DNA from: Epinephelus fuscoguttatus
Lineage: Eukaryota; Chordata; Actinopteri; Perciformes; Serranidae
Reading direction: 5' to 3'
Length of the DNA stretch: 64,000 nucleotides
NCBI RefSeq assembly: GCF_011397635.1
Contig: NC_064752.1
Coordinates: 637,501-701,500 of the forward strand
The notes under the pieces were generated by a model. That model had not been told where the DNA came from, made no database searches, and was given only the letters and a program-made list of their open reading frames with translations. Made by a program: the position numbers and the translations under genes. Positions 56,501 to 64,000 of this stretch are shown one piece after another; position 1 is the first letter of the stretch, and the number at the start of each line of letters is the position of its first letter.

Positions 56501-59500
56501 CAATGTGTCATGTGACTGCAGTTGCTTCACATCCAGGTCGCAACACCTTCTCACCACAAACCAACCGCACCAGAGTTCCTTTGTAACCAGACTGAGACCA
56601 CCTCTTCAAGAAGGTCTCAGTCCGGTTGTTTTGGTGTGTTCACACCTGCACAGAGGAACCACACTGAGGGGGCAAACAAATTAGGACGTCAGGGGTAGGG
56701 AGGAAACTGGGAGATGAACTATCCTTCAAAATGAATCAATTTCACAGAGAGCGCAGGGAGGCAGACGATACACCGATGCTGGATTCTTATTCACATGAAC
56801 ATCAAAACCAAAACTGAAAATATGCTGAGTCAGGTGATAAATCTCTGAGGGTTCCTCACAGAATAAACAAACTAGATGTAACATGTTCCTCAATGAGCTT
56901 TAGAGGCGCTTCTGGACTTTTGGACAGAGCCAGACTGGCTGTTTGCAGTCTTTATGCTGAGCTAAGCTAACCAGCTGTAGCATCATGAATAAGAAGAAGA
57001 AGAAGAGGAGGAGGAAGAATAATACACCTACCAGACAATAAATGTCTTGCCTCTAATTTTATAAATGAATAAAGAAATCCTCTTCAGTAAACGTGCAGAA
57101 ACAACAAATGTGGCGTCCAGGAGACGTCCAGTGTGACGTAACATTACTGTAGTACTGACACAAATTAAGTTAAACTACGCTGCTAGTGCTGAGCAGTTAC
57201 AAAATGAACAGATGGTAGCCAGTGTGTGTGTATGTGTGTGTGTGTATCTATCACACAACTGCAGAAACACCTTATTCAGGCTGTGAGAAAGATGAAAAGC
57301 ATCTCAGACGGTAATTTTATACAGTGTGTGTGTGTTGGCGTGTAAGTGAGGAGCTGTGTGTGATGAGAGTGTTAATGAGTCAGTCTGTCCCACACGTGTT
57401 GTGAAGGATGCGTGTTACAATCATTTCAGCAGGAAGATGTGGGTCAAATCAAATCTGGGTTGTTACGAATTAACTCTGAGCTCATTAAACGAACTCCTTC
57501 AGCTGAATATGTGAGATAATGTTTACAGCTCGTACACTGGAGTGAAGATGATGATGATGATGATGATGATGTGTGTGTTAGTCACCTGTCGATGAGCGAG
57601 TCTCTCATGCTGGTGGCGATGGCGGAGGGCTGTGCCGAGTCGCTGAGTCTGAAGACGCTCTCGATGACCGACAGCTCGGTGCTGGTGGTGTCCAGGCCGC
57701 AGAACGCGCACCAGTCGTTGACCACCATCCCCGCCGCGATCACCTCACTGCCTCTGTTCACCGTGCCGGCCTGAACAGGAAGTTAGGGGCAAAATTTCAC
57801 TCAGACTCACAGGATAAACTCTTAGCTTCTACTGTTGATGGATAGAGAACATGTGCCGTCTCCCGTCTGTGCAGAACTGATCTTTATCTCAGGACTCCAT
57901 GACGCCGTCTCTAAGGTTGCTCTGTGATGTTGTTCTGCCTCAGCATTCGCAACCAATCAACTACAAGCACCACGAGCACTTTTATTCACCAAGACCATTC
58001 ACAGCTGTGAGAGACCACAGACTGTACAAAATAATACATGTAGCCACCGTGATGTCACCCATTGGTGTTATACACTCCCATTTTGAAGCCTCAAGTTCAG
58101 CATTTCCATCACCATCTTGGTTTTTTTTGGAGCCACAAGTGGCCATATATGGATGGGATCACACCTCTCTGAGCTTCCACGTAACGAGGAAACCTTTAAT
58201 GCCAAGTTCAGACCAAAGATTCACGACGAGACTAATTCGCTTTAAAAAACTGCAGAGAAAAGTTAGTGTTTTGAAGCCTCGAGTTCGGGATTTCAGCTGT
58301 CACCATCTTGGTTTTTTGGGGACAGATGTGACCATATTTGGACGCGAGGCTGGAGGTGTAGAGGAGTGAAGGGTGGATCTGACTCACAGAGCCGCTACAA
58401 AGTCCGTTCTTTATGCCGCCTTTTCTTTAAATAAACATAAAACATACACGTTGACGGCACTTTATAAAAAACAACAATGGCATTAATGTGACAGTACCAG
58501 TCACTTCCTTTCCGTGTTATATGGCGGCTGATCTCGTCCTCTGCACCTTATTGTTTTCCCACTAGACATTTACTGCCGCTGTATTTTGTCTTAGAGTTAG
58601 CTGCTAACTGCTAACAGTGTCTTTTTACATCTCCTGTCATGGGTCACATTTATCTGCTGGTTTCACAGCCTCACACTGAACGACAGATACAATCTAAATA
58701 GCATAGATAACTCGATTCAGTTAACCTCCTCTACCCGTCAATCATCACTGGGGTTGGGCCCTGCAGAGATAGTTTCTACTCGCTATGGAGCTCCAGGGTC
58801 AGCCTCCCAGATTCAGGGCACTGTGGCGGCTCCACAGAGCTGTATCAAAGTCTGTTCCCCCATCAGATAGTGTTTTCCTCTTGTCCCTCAGTGGTTAGGG
58901 TTAGAGAGAGGGTTTACCTGACCAACTATGCAGTGCCTCCGCCTCCTGACTGAACCTGGCGTTCTCACCCACATGTGCTCTCAGACACCAAAATCTGATT
59001 ACTGGATTATTTAATGTGAAACAGTACTCTGTAGTACTGAGGTAATTCAGTCAGTATCCAACCGTACTCACCACGAGGGGAACTTGTAGCAGAGACGACA
59101 GCTCGTCCTGGTCTTCTATAGACGTCTTTGGGTGGACGAGGCCTCCCTGGTTGCTGAACGCGCAGTAGGAGCCGACCAGGACCTGTTCTGCGACCGTCTG
59201 ACGGAAAACCTCCACCTTCAGAGTGTCTGCAAGAATCTCCTCTGTCTCCTGGATGAAGGGGGGAGAGCATGAGTCAAATTACACAGAACTTGTCATCTCA
59301 ATCATTCATTTATCATATCATTTATTTGACTCGGCCATGAACAGTTTAGGTTATGAAAGAAATCACAGTTTACTAGAACCCAAATGGACTGCTCTCAGTC
59401 TGTAGCCTCATTGACACCACCGCTTCAAGGCAGGTGCTTCTAGTCTTTAGTCTGACTCGTCTGTATAAAAAGGTACAACCACAGAACCGAGGGGCGGAGT

Positions 59501-61098
59501 TGTCTCGCCTCTAAGAGGGCAGTGGAGGTAGTAACAGCACCAAAATGACCGTCTGTGTAAAAGGGACAGCTGGCAGGATGGGACCATTGATGGGACAGGT
59601 GTGACGTTTTGATGACACGGTATGTGTGCGACCCACCACAAGACTTTTTTGGGCATTTTTGCCTTTAGAGATAGGACAGCTAAGCATGAAGGGGGGAGAG
59701 AGAGAGAGGGGTAATGACATGCAGCAAAGGGCCACACGCTGGAGTTGAACCTGGGCCGCTGCTGCAACAGCCTTGTACATGGGGCACCTGCTCTATCCAC
59801 TAAGCCACCGACGCCCCAACTGCAAGACATTTTAAAAGCAGCTAACAGCAGTTAGCAGCTAACTCAGAAAAGAACAGCAGCTGAAAATTGAAGAAACAAT
59901 GAGGTCAGGGAGCTCCTTACCCTCCGAGCAGAGGACGAGATCAGCCACCATTTAACAGAGATGGTAAATTATTGTCACTGTCATCTGTTTGCGGCTCAGT
60001 TTATGTGACGTATCGTAACATATTGTGGGTCAGAGTAGCCAGAAAAGCACGCTGACTTACAAACTGCAAAATTGGACCGGATGTAGAACATCCTGGTATT
60101 TTTGGCGTACTGCATTTGACATGCTCTGTATTGGGACATACAACATCTCTCTCTAGCATGCTATATAGTATGGTAATATGGGTTTTGCAACGCACAGGTG
60201 TTGTTGTGACCACCACAGAGGGCCCGCCTCTCAAATCGTCATATTGGACAATGGGGAAAAAAGCGGAGATGACGTGGGTGCTTTTTCACTCTGAGTTCAA
60301 GTTTTTACAACCTGACGAGCTCAGAGTGCTCTGGAAAAAAAAAACGCCAGGCACCTTGTTGCAAAAACAGCAAGAAAAAAAACTTCATTCTCATTAATAA
60401 CAATTCCAAAAAGCTTCCTGTGTGATCAGGGCCTTTATCACTGTGTCAGAGTTTTGTGAAAGCACCACTAGTCAACTCCACAATATTGTTATCATGTCAT
60501 TATTGTTACACGGTCAGTCGTTATGAACGTCTCTTCAGGTACAACTATCAGTGTGTGTGTTTGTCACTCACCCTGTCGAGGTCGGGATGGACCAGCGCTA
60601 CGTAGTCGTTGCAGGCGATGACGTTACCGAGAGCAGACAGCCTCTCCTCGACTCTCTGGATCCTCACTGTATCTGGCAGACTGTTTCTGACGTGCTGCAG
60701 CTCCTGATCTGTCGTGCTGTTGGGCATCAAAAGACCGTGACGGTTTCCTGATGACAGCACGGACAGAAAGTGATCAGGAACACTGACATGTCTGTGTCGG
60801 TGGGTTTCTTTGAGATGACATGCCTCAGGTGGCTGGTTGGAATAAATTAAGTACAAACAGTTTCCAAAGATTTGGCTTGTGTTTCTGTTTGAGCCGTTGT
60901 GTTGATGGGAAGAGAAGAAAAGAGGAGTGCGGTCAGTGTGTTTTAAAACCGGGAAAAAGTGAGGAAAAACAAAGAAAGATCAAAATCACAGGATGAAAGA
61001 AAGAAAGGTGTTGTTGTAAAGGATCAATGTGCTATAAAGACTTCCAGCAGCCAGATGAAAGAGAGAAAGTGATGTCTCTAAGGTTGCTCTGAAAGAGA

Positions 61099-61138
<40 letters not shown>

Positions 61139-64000
61139 TCCAGATTGTTACTCACCCACACACATCCTCCCTATGATGCGACAGCCTGCTATGGAAGCGT
61201 GAACCACTGGGATGGTTTCTGACAGTTCCCCCTCGAACACACTGCAGTCACACAAACAACAGCCTGTCACTACTTTCAGCTCTGCATGGAAACTGACCAG
61301 CGATGAACTGGACTGGCTGTTGGTTCCTGAGCCAGCTGTCGATACACAACTCATCCAAAAGATAACGGAGCCATTTACAAAAAATCTTCTCACAACTTGT
61401 TTGACTTTTGTTTGACTAAACTGCTGATGGGACGATGCTTCTTGAGCAGCATGAGTCAGTTCAAAAATGTTGGTTACATTTAACAGAGGGTTTCATGCTG
61501 GATCACTAACGTGCTGAAGGGGGTTTATACTCGTGCGGTAGAGACTTTGTCGTAACCTACAAACATGGCCGATTCCATTATCAGCATTTATACTTGTGCG
61601 GTGGTGTGTCTGTGGCACTCTGCAGTTACACCTGCAAAACACTAGTTGGTGGTGGGGTTTCTGTGAAGTGCTGTAAAGTTTAGTTGATTCAGAACACACA
61701 TTAAACACACATTAAACATGGCTTAATAGAGACAGTTTCAAACACAAATCAGCTTCACTATAACTCGCAGCATTCACAGACAAACACTTGTCTTTATCTG
61801 GACACATTTTCCCCACAAATACAACATGCTAACGTTACCTCTTTGATTTGGTAGATAGGTCATCACTATGGTTTAAATTAGTTGCACTTGGTATAAATGG
61901 AAGAGTATTAAATGTGATACATAGTATTTATGAGAATGCCAAATCTTGTGTTAGAGCTGGTTATGACTTATCTGAACAATTTGTATGTAATGTAGGAGTG
62001 CCTCAGGGGGATAATTTATCACCACTATTGTTTGCACTATATTTAAATGACTTTGAAAAATATGTGAGTCAATGGTACAACGGACTTCAACTTTTCTCAA
62101 CTGAATGCCGCAATGTGATAAATGGTGAAATAGGGATATATTTGAAATGATATGTCCTGCTTTACGCGGATGATACGATTGTACTGGCAGAGACTCCTTC
62201 AGCATTACAGGCCGCATTAAATGCAGTTGCTTCTTATTGTAAAAACTGGTATTTAACTGTCAACACAGACAAAACAAAGGTTGTTATTTTCTCTAGGGGG
62301 AAATTACGGATACTGCCAGAATTTAAGTTTGGTTCAGATAAATTAGAAGTTACTTTTGAGTATGACTATCTTGGAACGTTATTTCATTTTAATGGACGAT
62401 TTGATAAAGCAATAGCTAAGCAAGTTAAACTAGTTAAAAGAGCTTTATTCTCCTTGGAAAACAGAGTTACTAGATTACACTTACCTGTTGATATACAATG
62501 TGAGTTATTTGACCAGCTTATAGTGCCTGTTCTTTTATATGGAAGTGAAGTCTGGGGATTTCATAAACTTGACCAGATTGAAATGCTTCACAGATCTTTC
62601 TTGAAACGTTTACTTAATGTTAATAAACGCACAGCAAATTGTATTATTTATGGAGAGTTTGGTTGAAATAGTTTAGATTTAAAGGTAAACATGAGAATGA
62701 TTAACTTTTGGGTTCATTTAATTAGTCATAATACAGCAAACATCTCTTTGACTGTGTTTATTGTTTTCAAGACTTTGTATGATGACAATATTTTTCAGTG
62801 TAAATGGATTTCCAAAGTTAAAAATATTCTTGATGATTGTGGTTTATTGTATTTATGGCATGACGCTGGACGGATGAACCCTAAATATTTGAAATTAATG
62901 ATTGAACGTAGATTATCTGACATGGAACCACAGAGATGGCATGAGAAATTACAAAGCAACCCTTTATGTGATAGTTATAAATTGTTTCAAACTGATTTCA
63001 CTTTTGAACCTTATCTGATTATGATAAGACCTGCCGAAAGAGTTTGTTTGTCTAAGTTTCGGTGTGGAAATCATAAGTTACCTATTTCTGAGCGCAGGTA
63101 TGATCGTGAAAATGTCCCCCGGAAATGTACTCTTTGTTTGACTGGCAATCGAGGAGACAAATATCATAATGTACTTGTGTGTTCTTTTTTTTGATAAAGA
63201 GAGAAGAGAGTTGGTCGGACAGGTCTACAGAGCAAATCCAAATATTTATACGTTTCAAAAGTTAATGTCATCTGGAAAAGTAAAGGTCTTGTCAAATTTG
63301 TTGAAACTTTTAAAGAAAATCTTGAATAGTTTCTCTTGATTTGCTTTGACTTGTATGTGTGTACACAAATTCTGTTTCATTTATTTTGCTGTACATTGGC
63401 TGCCGCCTGTCCTGATTTGTTAATGTTATTTTTTGTTGTCTGCCCCTTATACCCCGGGGAGGGGTCAAAAGGAATAAATGAAATTAAATGAATTAGCACA
63501 AGCCTAAGGCATTTTACATTGTATAAATTAGCCTAGTTGCTAGCAGACTTTTCCTCTACTCACATGAAGCCAGGGACAACAGCAACATTTAACAAAGGTA
63601 ACGTTACAAAATTTGGCTCCACTACAACTCACAAGGTTCACTGACAAAACAACTGCCTTATAGTAAACATGTTTTCCAAACAAATATAACATGCTAACGT
63701 TATTAGCACAAGCCTATGGCATTTTACATTGTATAAGGGCGCACTCACACTAGGGCCAGTTGTTCCGTACCGTGCTGAAGCATGAATGCCCCCCCCCCCC
63801 CCTCCCCTGACCCCCACTGGCCCACACTCACATTGCCCTGAGCCCAAGTGTACTCAAGCACAGTTGCCTCCGACACATACGTCATCACGTTGAGATACGA
63901 CCTCTTCATCTGACCAACGCAAACCCTTGGACGCCGCCATTGATATTGTTGTTGTGGAGGGATGGTTGCATGGCTCACACGTCATCATCATGTTTCGCAC

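Overview
This window is vertebrate nuclear DNA, almost certainly from a ray-finned (percomorph-like) fish. The genes are split by GT-AG introns. Non-coding DNA is crowded with repeats typical of teleosts: hAT, Harbinger, Tc1-like and fold-back DNA elements, L2-like and I/Nimb-like LINEs, tRNA-derived SINEs, and CA/GT and AAT microsatellites. There are no prokaryotic operons, CRISPR arrays or phage genes. Gene calls come from reading exon translations and checking that splice sites and reading phases agree; no database search was run.

Layout: (1) 644-24737, minus strand: ssuh2 (SSU-2 homologue with six CxxC zinc-finger-like motifs), eleven coding exon positions; the final exon lies before position 1. 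(2) 24738-29537: a repeat-rich spacer between divergently transcribed ssuh2 and dynlrb1. (3) 29538-33746, plus strand: dynlrb1, a complete 96-residue roadblock-type dynein light chain. (4) 39080-50561, plus strand: map1lc3a, a complete 121-residue LC3A, followed by a long 3' UTR. (5) 55928-61241, minus strand: eif6, five coding exons including the stop; the first ~36 codons lie beyond 64000. dynlrb1, map1lc3a and eif6 are all on human 20q11.22, so this is an old linkage group. SSUH2 is on human 3p25, so its position here reflects rearrangement in one lineage.

The strongest unusual feature is in ssuh2. Two adjacent exons (7290-7369 and 7119-7228) encode alternative versions of the same CxxC zinc-binding segment. 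Both start in phase 0 and end after two bases of an Arg codon. Including both, or neither, breaks the frame, and the gap between them is only 61 nt. This has all the hallmarks of a mutually exclusive exon pair giving two zinc-finger isoforms.

The transposon record is unusually readable. Six hAT-like elements keep perfect 8-bp target duplications, one with a transposase dimerisation-domain remnant. A LINE interrupts a repeat whose uninterrupted relative lies 21 kb away. A 1-kb repeat occurs in two inverted copies 31 kb apart. Two Harbinger transposase fragments differ by a precise GT...AG-bounded segment. The genes do not form a pathway: dynlrb1 (dynein cargo transport), map1lc3a (autophagosome conjugation) and eif6 (60S ribosome maturation) are housekeeping neighbours.
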